Positions 17,943-26,085 are shown, numbered from the stretch's first letter. The stretch: 64,000 nt of DNA from Streptomyces sp. NBRC 110028 (GCF_001417735.1 NZ_BBUZ01000034.1:62001-126000), one strand, 5' to 3'. The notes: generated from the letters alone by a model not told the origin. A program made the numbers and translations.

Positions 17943-18695
17943 TCAGACCTCGTAGACGGCGCCCGCGCGCGCCAGGGTCACCGAGCCGTCGAAGACGGCC
18001 TCGGCGTCGCGCTGGTTGAGGTGCGGGTCGGTCCACGGGGGGATGTGGGTGAGGATCAGGGCCCCGGCGCCCGCGGCCTGCGCGTGCTCACCGGCCTGGC
18101 GGCCGTTGAGGTGCAGCTCCGGGATGTCTTCCTTGCCGTGGGTGAAGGCCGCCTCGCAGAGGAAGAGGTCGGCGCCCCGGGCCAGGTCGGTCAGGGCCTC
18201 GCAGGGGCCGGTGTCACCGGAGTAGACCAGGGCGCGGCCCCGGTGCTCGACGCGGAAGCCGAAGGCCTCCACCGGGTGGCAGACCCGGGCGGCGCGGATC
18301 GTGAAGGGGCCCAGTTCGAAGGTGCCCGGGGTCAGGGTGCGGAAGTCGAAGACCTCCTGCATCGACTTCTCGTCGGGCACGTCGTCGTACGCCTGGACCA
18401 GCCGGCGTTCGGTGTCCTCGGGCCCGTAGACCGGGATCGCCTCGGCGCGGCCTCCGTCGTGCCGGTAGTACCGGGCGACGAAGTAGGCGCACATGTCGAT
18501 GCAGTGGTCGGGGTGGAGGTGGGAGAGGATCACGGCGTCGAGGTCGTAGAGACCGCAGTGGCGCTGCAACTCGCCGAGGGCGCCGTTGCCCATGTCGAGG
18601 AGCAGCCGGAAGCCGTCGGCCTCTACGAGGTAGCTCGAGCAGGCCGATTCCGCGGACGGGAACGACCCCGAGCATCCGACGACGGTGAGCTTCAT
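17943..18695 (-). CDS. Metallo-beta-lactamase-fold hydrolase (RNase Z/PhnP-like)
   Basis: 250 aa from ATG 18695; the longer frame upstream has no start signal. The metal motif HLHPDH, then an H in the ARVCHPVEAFGFRVE strand, D in YSGDTG and H in LTHIPPW give the two-zinc site of the MBL fold. The N-terminus MKLTVVGCSGSFPS resembles RNase Z-like and cyclic-nucleotide phosphodiesterase-like members. The substrate is unknown. It shares synteny with cysM in streptomycetes (from memory) but a 194-bp gap separates them, so no shared transcript is claimed. Confidence 0.9.
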   Translation of the reverse strand: MKLTVVGCSGSFPSAESACSSYLVEADGFRLLLDMGNGALGELQRHCGLYDLDAVILSHLHPDHCIDMCAYFVARYYRHDGGRAEAIPVYGPEDTERRLVQAYDDVPDEKSMQEVFDFRTLTPGTFELGPFTIRAARVCHPVEAFGFRVEHRGRALVYSGDTGPCEALTDLARGADLFLCEAAFTHGKEDIPELHLNGRQAGEHAQAAGAGALILTHIPPWTDPHLNQRDAEAVFDGSVTLARAGAVYEV

Positions 18696-18889
18696 GGAGC
18701 AGGAACCTCCCTGGAGGGTCCCCATGCCGAGGGCCATGGGCGAGGCGACGGGTGCGGGGGTCATACGGGGTGCCCACGAGCGTAAGACGCTAAAGCCCTG
18801 GTCGGTCCTCCGCAGGCCCGCGTTGTGGGCGGAATCACCAGGACGGAGCCCCTGGGCAGCCGCGTATGCCCGCACCCGGGCCGCGAGAC

Positions 18890-19840
18890 CTACGCCCAGA
18901 GCTGGCCGTGGAGGGTCTCGACCGCCTCCTCGGTGGTGGCCGCCGTGTAGACGCCGGTCGACAGGTACTTCCAGCCGCCGTCGGCGACGACGAAGACGAT
19001 GTCGGCGCTCTCGCCCGCCGTGACCGCCTTGCGGGCGACGCCGAGGGCGGCGTGCAGCGCGGCACCGGTGGAGACGCCCGCGAAGATGCCCTCTTCGGCG
19101 AGGAGTTCACGGGTGCGGGCCACCGCGTCCTCGGAGCCGACGGAGAAGCGGGTGGTCAGTATGGACTCGTCGTACAGCTCGGGGACGAAGCCCTCATCCA
19201 GGTTGCGCAGCCCGTATACGACGTCGTCGTAGCGCGGCTCCGTGGCGACGATCCGCACGTCGGGCTTGTTCTCGCGCAGGAAGCGGCCGACGCCCATCAG
19301 GGTGCCGGTGGTGCCCAGACCGGCCACGAAGTGGGTGACGGAGGGCAGGTCGGCCAGGATCTCGGGGCCGGTGGTGGCGTAGTGGGCGCCCGCGTTGTCC
19401 GGGTTCCCGTACTGGTAGAGCATCACCCAGTCGGGGTGCTCGCCGCTCAGTTCCTTGGCCACCCGGACGGCGGTGTTGGAGCCGCCGGCGGCGGGCGAGG
19501 AGATGATTTCCGCGCCCCACATGGCGAGCAGCTGGCGCCGCTCCTCGCTGGTGTTCTCCGGCATGACGCACACGATGCGGTAGCCCTTGAGCTTGGCCGC
19601 CATGGCGAGCGAGATGCCGGTGTTGCCGGAGGTCGGCTCCAGGATGGTGCAGCCGGGGGTCAACCGGCCGTCCTTCTCGGCCTGTTCGATCATATGGAGC
19701 GCGGGGCGGTCCTTGATCGAACCGGTCGGGTTGCGATCCTCCAGCTTCGCCCAGACCCGGACCTCCGGGGAGGGCGAGAGCCGTGGCAGCCGGACGAGCG
19801 GCGTGTTGCCGACCGCTGCCAGGGGGCTGTCGTACCGCAT
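18890..19840 (-). CDS. cysM: CysM, O-phosphoserine/thiocarboxylate-dependent cysteine synthase
   Basis: 316 aa PLP enzyme, fold type II. K43 in NPTGSIKDRP binds PLP; TSGNTG is the substrate-binding loop and GLGTTGTLMG binds the cofactor phosphate. Linkage to cysO and mec marks it as the CysM that takes sulfur from thiocarboxylated CysO rather than free sulfide, as shown in Mycobacterium tuberculosis. Its ATG shares one base with the cysO stop (TGATG at 19838-19842), so the pair is translationally coupled. The product CysO-cysteine is released by Mec. Confidence 0.95.
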   Translation of the reverse strand: MRYDSPLAAVGNTPLVRLPRLSPSPEVRVWAKLEDRNPTGSIKDRPALHMIEQAEKDGRLTPGCTILEPTSGNTGISLAMAAKLKGYRIVCVMPENTSEERRQLLAMWGAEIISSPAAGGSNTAVRVAKELSGEHPDWVMLYQYGNPDNAGAHYATTGPEILADLPSVTHFVAGLGTTGTLMGVGRFLRENKPDVRIVATEPRYDDVVYGLRNLDEGFVPELYDESILTTRFSVGSEDAVARTRELLAEEGIFAGVSTGAALHAALGVARKAVTAGESADIVFVVADGGWKYLSTGVYTAATTEEAVETLHGQLWA

Positions 19841-20118
19841 CAGCGCATTCCACCGGCGACGGCCGGGAGGATCGTCACGTTGTCGCCGTCCGAGAGCTTG
19901 GTGGAGATGCCGTCGAGGAAGCGGACGTCCTCGTCGTTCAGGTAGACGTTGACGAAGCGGCGCAGCTCGCCGCCGTCGACCAGGCGCTCCTGGATGCCGG
20001 AGTGCCGGGACTCCAGGTCGGCGAACAGCTCGGCGAGCGTGGTCCCGCTGGCCTCGACCGCCTTCTGGCCGTCGGTGTAGGTGCGGAGGATGGTCGGGAT
20101 GCGGACCTCGATGGCCAT
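19840..20118 (-). CDS. cysO: CysO-like ubiquitin-fold sulfur carrier
   Basis: 92 aa, MoaD/ThiS family. ATG 20118 is preferred to the upstream TTG because AGGAG lies seven bases away. The fold ends LPAVAGG, the Gly-Gly that is adenylated and thiocarboxylated, but two more codons (Met-Arg) follow before the stop, so the protein as made is capped. A peptidase, plausibly the JAMM protein encoded just upstream, would have to expose the diglycine. A leader peptide gene precedes it by 105 bp. Confidence 0.93.
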   Translation of the reverse strand: MAIEVRIPTILRTYTDGQKAVEASGTTLAELFADLESRHSGIQERLVDGGELRRFVNVYLNDEDVRFLDGISTKLSDGDNVTILPAVAGGMR

Positions 20119-20223
20119 TCTCAATCTCCTGTGGGAGGGCGGGGTGGGACTTCCCGGCCAAAGGGGGCCGGAGGGCGTCGTCGAAGGCTTCGGGCGGCGG
20201 GCGCGAGAGGACGCGGGACGCGC
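20119..20223 (-). promoter_or_regulatory. Possible attenuator between leader peptide and cysO
   Basis: In this 105-nt spacer the transcript can form a CCGGCC/GGCCGG hairpin (20154-20171, 6-nt loop) and a small CTCC/GGAG hairpin (20126-20137) that would hide the cysO Shine-Dalgarno. Together with the Cys-containing leader this fits translation-linked control of cysO-cysM, but which structure forms is inference. Confidence 0.4.
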
Positions 20224-20340
20224 TCAGGCAGCCTCGGCGCGGCGCGGACACATCGCGCTGGCGAGCCGGCACAGGTCGACGTGGAGCCGCGCCACGAGCA
20301 GCATGCCCGGCGTCTTCTCGCTCACGTCTTCGGAAACCAT
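20224..20340 (-). CDS. Short leader peptide of the cysO-cysM operon
   Basis: 38 aa from ATG 20340, reading MVSEDVSEK...LVARLHVDLCRLASAMCPRR. The core ARLHVDLCRLASA is the recurrent actinobacterial leader-peptide motif found upstream of sulfur and cysteine genes. Cys codons occur at positions 24 and 31. In mycobacteria Cys-rich upstream ORFs control cysteine genes by ribosome stalling when Cys-tRNA is short; the same is inferred here. A longer frame to 20406 exists but lacks support. Confidence 0.75.
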   Translation of the reverse strand: MVSEDVSEKTPGMLLVARLHVDLCRLASAMCPRRAEAA

Positions 20341-20432
20341 GAACTCATCGTATCGATTCCCGGTCCGGCCCTCGGAAGCATGTACCGCGATACGGACGGG
20401 TAACACCCGCGATGTGAGACGGTCCTATCCGG

Positions 20433-20855
20433 TCAGCCCGGGATGATCTCGACTTCTTCCTCGGTGACCTCGCCGTCGACGATCCGGAAGGAACGGAACT
20501 GGAAGGGGCCCTCTTCGTTGCCGCAGTCGGCGGTGGACACGAGGACGTAGTGCGCACCGGGCTCATTGGCGTAGGAGATGTCCGTACGGGAGGGGTAGGC
20601 CTCGGTCGCGGTGTGCGAGTGATAGATCACGACCGGCTCTTCATCACGGTCGTCCATCTCGCGGTAGAGCTTGAGCAGATCGGTCGAGTCGAACTCGTAG
20701 AACGTGGGAGAGCGGGCCGCGTTCAGCATCGGGATGAACCGCTCGGGGCGGCCGCTTCCGGCCGGGCCCGCGATCACGCCGCACGCCTCGTCGGGGTGGT
20801 CGGCCCGGGCGTGGGCGACGATCTGGTCGTGGAGGGCCTGGGTGATGGTCAGCAT
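20433..20855 (-). CDS. mec: Mec-type JAMM metalloprotease (CysO-cysteine peptidase)
   Basis: 140 aa, M67/Mov34 family. E23 in DEACG plus H79-x-H81 and the S89-x-x-D92 of YHSHTATEAYPSRTD form the JAMM zinc site. In Mycobacterium Mec cleaves cysteine from the C-terminus of CysO. It may also trim the Met-Arg cap seen on CysO here. The gene lies upstream of the leader and cysO in the same direction, 92 bp apart. Confidence 0.93.
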   Translation of the reverse strand: MLTITQALHDQIVAHARADHPDEACGVIAGPAGSGRPERFIPMLNAARSPTFYEFDSTDLLKLYREMDDRDEEPVVIYHSHTATEAYPSRTDISYANEPGAHYVLVSTADCGNEEGPFQFRSFRIVDGEVTEEEVEIIPG

Positions 20856-20870
20856 GGGGCACAGAATAGG

Positions 20871-20900
20871 AAAAACAAAAGGGGCGGCGCGCAGCGCCCC
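20871..20900 (-). terminator. Intrinsic terminator with U-run, minus strand
   Basis: On the minus strand a GGGGCG/CGCCCC stem (20881-20900) is followed by TTTTGTTTTT (20871-20880). It would stop permease transcripts just before the mec start at 20855. Confidence 0.75.
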
Positions 20901-20925
20901 GGTTGAGGGTGGTGGTGGGAGACGG

Positions 20926-20963
20926 GCGGGCGGGCTCCGGACCGAGGTCCGGAGCCCGCCCGC
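20926..20963 (-). terminator. Hairpin terminator after permease gene
   Basis: A perfect 17-bp stem (20926-20942 with 20947-20963) and 4-nt loop lie 30 bp after the permease stop. With the U-run terminator behind it this gives two terminators in series. Confidence 0.8.
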
Positions 20964-20992
20964 TGAGACGACGCGCCCAAAGGGCGGAAGCG

Positions 20993-22399
20993 TCAGTCCT
21001 TGGCGAACTCGGGCTTGCGCTCCGGGTCGGTGACCTCGGGCCTACGGCTCTTGAGCACGAACCAGCCGATCACCATGATCACCGCCCACACGGCCCCGAC
21101 GTACAGGCAGATGCGGGTCTCCGAGTCGTACGCGATGAGACCGGTGACGCCGATGAGGAAGACCAGCGCCACCCAGCTGAAGACCGTGCCGCCGGGCGCC
21201 GGGAAGGACGAGGCGGGCAGCCGGCCGGCCACGACGGCCTTGCGGTACCGGATGTGGCTGATCAGGATCATCATCCAGGCCCAGATGCCCGCGGCCGTGG
21301 CGACCGAGGTGACGTAGGTGAAGACCTTGTCCGGAACGGTGTAGTTCAGTATCACGCCGATGCCCATGAGGAAGGCGGAGAGGGCGATACCGGCGAACGG
21401 GGTCTTGCGGGCGTTGAGCTTGCCGAAGATGCCCGGCGCCTCGCTGTTGGCGGCCAGGTCGCGCAGCATGCGGCCGGTGGAGTACATGCCGGAGTTGCAG
21501 GAGGACAGGGCCGCGGTGAGGACGACGAAGTTGACGATGCCCGCCGCCAAGGGGATGCCGATCACCGAGAAGGCGTGCACGAAGGGGCTCTCGCCGGCGG
21601 AGAACTCGGTCCACTTCACGACGGAGAGGATGACGAGCAGGGCGCCGACGTAGAAGACGATGATGCGGAACGGCAGGGTGTTGATCGCCTTGGGCAGGGT
21701 CTTCTCGGGGTCCTGGGACTCGCCCGCGGTGACGCCGACCAGCTCGACGGCGAGGTAGGCGAACATGACGCCCTGGAGCGTCATCAGGCTGTCGCCTATG
21801 CCGTTCGGGAAGAAGCCGCCGTGCGACCAGAGGTTGGAGACGGCCGCGGTGTCACCGGCGTCCGAGAAGCCGAGGGTCAGCACGCCGAGACCGATGACGA
21901 TCATGCCGATGATCGCGGTGACCTTGACCATCGAGAACCAGAACTCGACCTCGCCGAAGATCTTCACCGAGATCAGGTTGACCCCGAAGAGCAGCACCAG
22001 GAAGACCAGGGCGCTGACCCACTGCGGGATCGACGGGAACCAGAAGTGGATGTAGATGGCCGCGGCGGTCAGCTCGGCCATTCCGGTCACGACCCACATG
22101 AGCCAGTAGGTCCAGCCGGTGACGTAACCGAAGAACGGGCCGAGGAACTCGCGGGCGTACTCCGCGAAGGACCCCGAGACCGGGCGGTACATGAGCAGCT
22201 CGCCGAGCGCTCGCATGATGAAGAAGATGATCACGCCGGCGAGGGCGTACATCAGGATGATGCTGGGCCCCGCCTTGGCGATGTTGGCCCCGGCCCCCAT
22301 GAACAGGCCGACACCGATGGCACCGCCGATGGCGATCATCTGTACCTGGCGACTGCCCAGGCCGCGCTCGTAGCCCTCTTCGGGCGCCGCTGAGGTCAT
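20993..22399 (-). CDS. Amino acid permease of the APC superfamily (AAT type)
   Basis: 468 aa, 12 predicted helices. The N-terminal IGGAIGVGLFMGAGANIAKAGPSIIL, SGSFAEYA in the helix 3 region and the GITAGE-like VGVTAGESQDPEKTLPKAIN loop are typical of AAT-family proton-coupled uptake systems (AnsP, CycA, GabP, ProY relatives). The substrate cannot be distinguished by eye. The gene is flanked by terminators on both sides, so it is monocistronic. Confidence 0.9.
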   Translation of the reverse strand: MTSAAPEEGYERGLGSRQVQMIAIGGAIGVGLFMGAGANIAKAGPSIILMYALAGVIIFFIMRALGELLMYRPVSGSFAEYAREFLGPFFGYVTGWTYWLMWVVTGMAELTAAAIYIHFWFPSIPQWVSALVFLVLLFGVNLISVKIFGEVEFWFSMVKVTAIIGMIVIGLGVLTLGFSDAGDTAAVSNLWSHGGFFPNGIGDSLMTLQGVMFAYLAVELVGVTAGESQDPEKTLPKAINTLPFRIIVFYVGALLVILSVVKWTEFSAGESPFVHAFSVIGIPLAAGIVNFVVLTAALSSCNSGMYSTGRMLRDLAANSEAPGIFGKLNARKTPFAGIALSAFLMGIGVILNYTVPDKVFTYVTSVATAAGIWAWMMILISHIRYRKAVVAGRLPASSFPAPGGTVFSWVALVFLIGVTGLIAYDSETRICLYVGAVWAVIMVIGWFVLKSRRPEVTDPERKPEFAKD

Positions 22400-22514
22400 G
22401 TGGTGTGCCTTTCTCCCTGTGCGGCTGGCAATCGTGAAGATTTATCACGACGGCAGCGCTGATCCGCCCAGCGAAATGTGAGGCACGCCACAAGAAGAAG
22501 AGGGCAAAGGGAAT

Positions 22515-22540
22515 CGCGCCCGACAAAGTGTGCGGGCGCG
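22515..22540 (-). terminator. Candidate terminator after DUF2017 gene
   Basis: CGCGCCCG (22515-22522) and CGGGCGCG (22533-22540) form an 8-bp stem with a 10-nt loop, about 85 bp beyond the DUF2017 stop. A second weaker structure, GGAGT/ACTCC nested in GCGATC/GATCGC, occupies 22546-22596. The rest of the 22400-22622 gap should hold the permease promoter. Confidence 0.5.
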
Positions 22541-22622
22541 GTGATGCGATCGTTATTCGGAGTTGAGCACTCCTTAAACGAACACTTAGTGATCGCAAGC
22601 GGAAGCCATCACGCCATGAGCG

Positions 22623-23240
22623 TCAGGCCATCAGTGTCTCGATGAGCGTCTCCTGCAGCCCGCCGAGCCAGAAGTACGCCATCACCATCGGCTTCCGCGG
22701 ATCGGAGTCGGGGAGCCCGAGCAGCTCACCGCCGTCGTCATCGTCGGTGACCTCCAGCCGGGTGCCGATCGCCAGCCGCAGATCGTTGAGGGCGCCGAGC
22801 CACTGCCGGGACTTCTGCGGGGCCAGCTCCAGCACCGCCTGCTCCTTGGCGGCCGACCCGGTGGACCCGGCAGTCAGCGAGTCCAGGTCGCGGACCATCG
22901 CCAGGGCGTCATCGCGCTTGCGGGCCCGCAGGTCGTTCTCGGTGTACCGGCGGAACTCCGCCGAGGCGGCGCGCGCCTCCTTCTCCGCGTCCGCGTCCAG
23001 CTCCTGGCCGGGCGCCACATAGGCGTCCGGAAACAGCCGGGCCAGCGCCGGGTCGCTCGGCGGCCGGGTGGGCCCCTCGGCGAACAGCGCGTCCAGCGGG
23101 TCCTCCGCCCCGGCCGACTGGTCGCCGGGGCCGATCAGCTCGGCGAGCTGCACGGCCAGGCTGCGCAGGATGGAGATCTCCACCTCGTCCAGGGCGACGG
23201 CGGCACCGCCGCCGGGCAGCGGCTCGAATCGTCCCGACAT
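22623..23240 (-). CDS. DUF2017 family protein
   Basis: 205 aa from ATG 23240, sharing one base with the clpS stop (TGATG). Acidic, mostly helical, no signal or membrane helix. The C-terminus PMVMAYFWLGGLQETLIETL and the N-terminal LDEVEISILRSLAVQLAELIG are the conserved DUF2017 parts. The family nearly always follows clpS in actinobacteria, hinting at a role with ClpS/ClpAP adaptor function, but none is shown. Confidence 0.9.
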   Translation of the reverse strand: MSGRFEPLPGGGAAVALDEVEISILRSLAVQLAELIGPGDQSAGAEDPLDALFAEGPTRPPSDPALARLFPDAYVAPGQELDADAEKEARAASAEFRRYTENDLRARKRDDALAMVRDLDSLTAGSTGSAAKEQAVLELAPQKSRQWLGALNDLRLAIGTRLEVTDDDDGGELLGLPDSDPRKPMVMAYFWLGGLQETLIETLMA

Positions 23241-23542
23241 CAGCGCTCCTGCGTGAGCGTCGCCCACAGCCCGTACCCGTGCATCGCCTGCACGTCGCGC
23301 TCCATCTCCTCGCGGCTGCCGCTGGAGACGATCGCGCGCCCCTTGTGGTGAACGTCGAGCATCAGTTGGTGCGCCTTGTCCTTGGAGTAGCCGAAGTAGC
23401 TCTGGAACACGTACGTGACATAGCTCATGAGATTGACGGGGTCGTTGTGGACCACCGTCACCCAGGGGACGTCAGGCTCGGGCACCTCCATCGGCGCCTC
23501 GCTGGCTTCAGGACGTTCGATCTCCACCGGACTGACACTCAC
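23240..23542 (-). CDS. clpS: ATP-dependent Clp protease adaptor ClpS
   Basis: 100 aa from GTG 23542; the frame extends upstream over the pncB promoter, which is unlikely. WVTVVHNDPVNLMSYVTYVF is the N-degron-binding region (the N-D-P and the later H-H-K-G-R-A are conserved). It delivers N-end-rule substrates to the Clp ATPase. A 20-residue acidic N-terminal extension matches actinobacterial ClpS. It is divergent from pncB with about 90 bp between. Confidence 0.92.
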   Translation of the reverse strand: MSVSPVEIERPEASEAPMEVPEPDVPWVTVVHNDPVNLMSYVTYVFQSYFGYSKDKAHQLMLDVHHKGRAIVSSGSREEMERDVQAMHGYGLWATLTQER

Positions 23543-23633
23543 ACCCCCAATGCTGCCACCCGGTGGGGGTGGTCGCCTAAACCGGCACCCAGATCTCGTC
23601 ACTCTGACGAGTATGCGAGGTAGCATCATCAAC

Positions 23634-24968
23634 ATGGACACTGCGGACTTGGGACTGCCGGTGGACGTGCCGTCGACCGCACTCTTCACCGACCGGTACG
23701 AACTCACCATGCTGCAGGCCGCGCTGCGGGCCGGCACCGCCGACCGCCGCTCGGTCTTCGAGGTCTTCACCCGGCGCCTGCCCGAAGGGCGCCGCTACGG
23801 CGTCGTCGCGGGCACCGGGCGGGTCCTCGACGCCGTCGAGAACTTCCGCTTCGAGGGCGGCGTGCTGGACTTCCTCGCCCAGCAGCGGATCGTGGACGAG
23901 CCGACGCTCGAATGGCTCGCCGGCTTCCGGTTCCGCGGCGACATCTGGGGCTATCCCGAGGGCGAGGTGTACTTCCCCGGCTCACCGATCATGCGGGTCG
24001 AGGGCAGCTTCGCCGAGGCGGTGCTGCTGGAGACGGTGATCCTCTCCATCCTCAACCACGACTCGGCGGTCGCCGCAGCCGCGTCCCGGATGTCGGTCGC
24101 GGCGGGCGGCCGGCCGCTGATCGAGATGGGGGCGCGCCGCACCCACGAGCTGGCCGCCGTGGCCGCCGCCCGGGCCGCCTACGTCGGCGGCTTCGCCACC
24201 ACCTCCGACCTCGCGGCCGGATTCCGCTACAACATCCCCACCGTCGGCACCAGCGCCCACGCCTTCACCCTGCTGCACGACAGCGAGCGCGACGCCTTCG
24301 TCGCCCAGGTCGACTCCCTCGGCAGCGACACCACCCTGCTGGTGGACACGTTCAACGTCGCCGAGGCCGTGGGCACCGCGGTGGAGATCGCGGGTCAGGA
24401 GCTGGGCGCCGTCCGGATCGACTCCGGCGATCTGCTGCTGCTCGCCCACCGGGTGCGGCAGCAGCTGGACGACCTGGGCGCCAAGGGCACGAAGATCGTG
24501 GTCACCAGCGATCTGGACGAATACGCGATCGCCTCCCTCGCCGCGGCCCCCGTGGACGCGTACGGGGTCGGCACCCGGCTGGTGACCGGCAGCGGCCATC
24601 CGACCTGCTCCATGGTCTACAAGCTGGTCGCCCGCGCCGAGTCCGCCGGACGGGACGCGCCGCTGGTGCCGGTGGCGAAGAAGTCCATGGGCGCGAAGAC
24701 CTCGGTCGGCGGCCGCAAGTGGGCGGCCCGGCGGCTGGACGCGGAAGGGGTGGCCGAGGCCGAGGTCGTCGGCAGCGGGCCCGTACCGGAGGCCCTGGCC
24801 GGCCGTGAGCTGCAGGTCGAGCTGGTGCGCGGCGGCGAGATCGTGGCCCGGGAGCCGCTGGACGCGGCGCGCGACCGCCACGCGGCGGCGCGGGCGGGGC
24901 TGCCGCTGTCCGCGACGCAGCTGTCGCAGGGCGATCCGGTGCTGCCGACGGAGTACGTGCGGGCATGA
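23634..24968 (+). CDS. pncB: Nicotinate phosphoribosyltransferase
   Basis: 444 aa. It converts nicotinate and PRPP to NaMN in NAD salvage. Conserved parts are the N-terminal ALFTDRYELTML, FEVFTRRLPEGR, IEMGARRTHE, VDTFNV and the phosphoribosyl-binding VRIDSGDLLLLA. ATG 23634 is used; an in-frame ATG at 23613 is possible, with GAGG at 23617-23620 fitting the later start loosely. It forms a coupled unit with a 34-codon ORF and pncA, which makes its nicotinate substrate. Confidence 0.95.
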   Translation: MDTADLGLPVDVPSTALFTDRYELTMLQAALRAGTADRRSVFEVFTRRLPEGRRYGVVAGTGRVLDAVENFRFEGGVLDFLAQQRIVDEPTLEWLAGFRFRGDIWGYPEGEVYFPGSPIMRVEGSFAEAVLLETVILSILNHDSAVAAAASRMSVAAGGRPLIEMGARRTHELAAVAAARAAYVGGFATTSDLAAGFRYNIPTVGTSAHAFTLLHDSERDAFVAQVDSLGSDTTLLVDTFNVAEAVGTAVEIAGQELGAVRIDSGDLLLLAHRVRQQLDDLGAKGTKIVVTSDLDEYAIASLAAAPVDAYGVGTRLVTGSGHPTCSMVYKLVARAESAGRDAPLVPVAKKSMGAKTSVGGRKWAARRLDAEGVAEAEVVGSGPVPEALAGRELQVELVRGGEIVAREPLDAARDRHAAARAGLPLSATQLSQGDPVLPTEYVRA

Positions 24969-25069
24969 GGGGTACGTCCATGACGACCATGGCGCCGGCG
25001 GCGACCGTACCCCTCGCCGTGGTGACCACCGCTGTGCCCACCTCGGGCCGAGCCGGAAGGCGTGCGTGA
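24965..25069 (+). CDS. 34-aa ORF bridging pncB and pncA
   Basis: The ATG overlaps the pncB stop as ATGA (24965-24968) and the TGA shares one base with the pncA ATG (25067-25071), so the frame exactly fills the gap. The peptide begins MRGTSMTTMAPAATVPLA and is Thr/Ala/Val-rich then basic. It may serve only to carry ribosomes from pncB to pncA. A 10-bp inverted repeat, GAGGGGTACG (24967-24976) and CGTACCCCTC (25006-25015), lies inside. No homology is claimed. Confidence 0.45.
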   Translation: MRGTSMTTMAPAATVPLAVVTTAVPTSGRAGRRA

Positions 25070-25653
25070 TGCACCGGGCACTGATCGTCGTCGACATCCA
25101 GAACGACTTCTGTGAGGGCGGCAGCCTCGCGGTGACGGGCGGCGCGGAGGTCGCCGCCGCGATCACCGACTACATCGGGGAGGCGACGGCCGGTTACCGG
25201 CACATCGTGGCCAGCCGCGATCGCCACATCGACCCCGGCGATCACTTCTCCGACCACCCGGACTACGAGCGCACCTGGCCGCCGCACTGTGTCGCGGGCA
25301 CGGAGGGGGTGGGCTTCCACCCCAATTTCGCGCCCGCGGTGGCCTCGGGCGCGATCGACGCGGTCTTCGACAAGGGCGCGTACGCCGCGGCGTACAGCGC
25401 CTTCGAGGGCGTCGACGAGCACGGCACGCCGCTGGCGGCGTGGCTGCGGGAGCGGGGCGTGACGGAGGTGGACGTGGCCGGGATCGCCACGGACCACTGC
25501 GTACGGGCCACGGCGCTGGACGCGCGGCGTGAGGGGTTCATGACGCATGTGCTGCTGGGGCTGACGGTGGGAGTGGCCCCGGCCACCACCGAGCGCGCCC
25601 TGGAGGAGCTGCTGGCGGCGGGCGTGCGGCTGAGCGGCCGGCCGGTGGCCTGA
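25069..25653 (+). CDS. pncA: Nicotinamidase
   Basis: 194 aa isochorismatase-fold amidase converting nicotinamide to nicotinate. The catalytic triad is D9 (VVDIQNDFC), K102 (FDKGAYAAAYSAF) and nucleophile C144 (GIATDHCVRAT); the D-x-H-x-x-x-H-type metal site lies in SRDRHIDPGDHFSDH. GGAAGG precedes ATG 25069. It feeds PncB encoded upstream. Confidence 0.95.
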   Translation: MHRALIVVDIQNDFCEGGSLAVTGGAEVAAAITDYIGEATAGYRHIVASRDRHIDPGDHFSDHPDYERTWPPHCVAGTEGVGFHPNFAPAVASGAIDAVFDKGAYAAAYSAFEGVDEHGTPLAAWLRERGVTEVDVAGIATDHCVRATALDARREGFMTHVLLGLTVGVAPATTERALEELLAAGVRLSGRPVA

Positions 25654-25675
25654 CGGGGCGCTCAGGGCCCCGTCA
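25651..25675 (+). terminator. Hairpin terminator at the pncA stop
   Basis: TGACGGGGC (25651-25659) pairs with GCCCCGTCA (25667-25675); the stem includes the pncA stop codon. Confidence 0.7.
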
Positions 25676-25711
25676 GGCGTGTCCCGGGCGTGTCCCGGGC
25701 CCCGGGGAGCG

Positions 25712-26023
25712 TCAGACGGTCGCCGCGGGGCGCAGAAGGGCGGCGATGGGGTGCCACAGCTCGCCGCCGATGTCGGGGGACGTGCGCCAGATGAGGCCGT
25801 CGGGGTGGTGGAGCACCGCCGTCACCTCGTCGGGCGTCGGTGGCGCGCTGTTGCCGCGCAGATACACGGCGCGCAGCCCCAGGTTGCGCAGCCTGGTCAG
25901 GGCGCGCGCCCGGTTCGCGGCGTGGACCAGGACGCGGACGCCGCCCTCGCCGAGCGGGCGGGGCAGGGTCAGTGCCACCACCACATTGCCCCCCGGCAGC
26001 TTGGTGAATCCTCCGTCGGCCAT
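25712..26023 (-). CDS. Small protein of unknown function
   Basis: 103 aa from ATG 26023, chosen because GGGGGA lies ten bases upstream; ATG 26032 is the alternative. The sequence begins MADGGFTKLPGGNVVVALTL, then GGVRVLVHAANRARALTRLR and LHHPDGLIWR. It is soluble with a beta-alpha pattern. No family recognised. A frame in another register here (25662-26075) is Arg-rich shadow. Confidence 0.7.
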   Translation of the reverse strand: MADGGFTKLPGGNVVVALTLPRPLGEGGVRVLVHAANRARALTRLRNLGLRAVYLRGNSAPPTPDEVTAVLHHPDGLIWRTSPDIGGELWHPIAALLRPAATV

Positions 26024-26085
26024 ACGGTTCATGTCCCCCGTGAGACGTCGTGTCAATAAGAAGGTCTGGGTGCATCTAAACGCGA

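Noticed and set aside
25662..26075. 137-codon frame overlapping the small gene at 25712-26023
   Set aside because: Arg/Pro-rich content and no start signal; the other frame has normal amino acid composition and a ribosome site.
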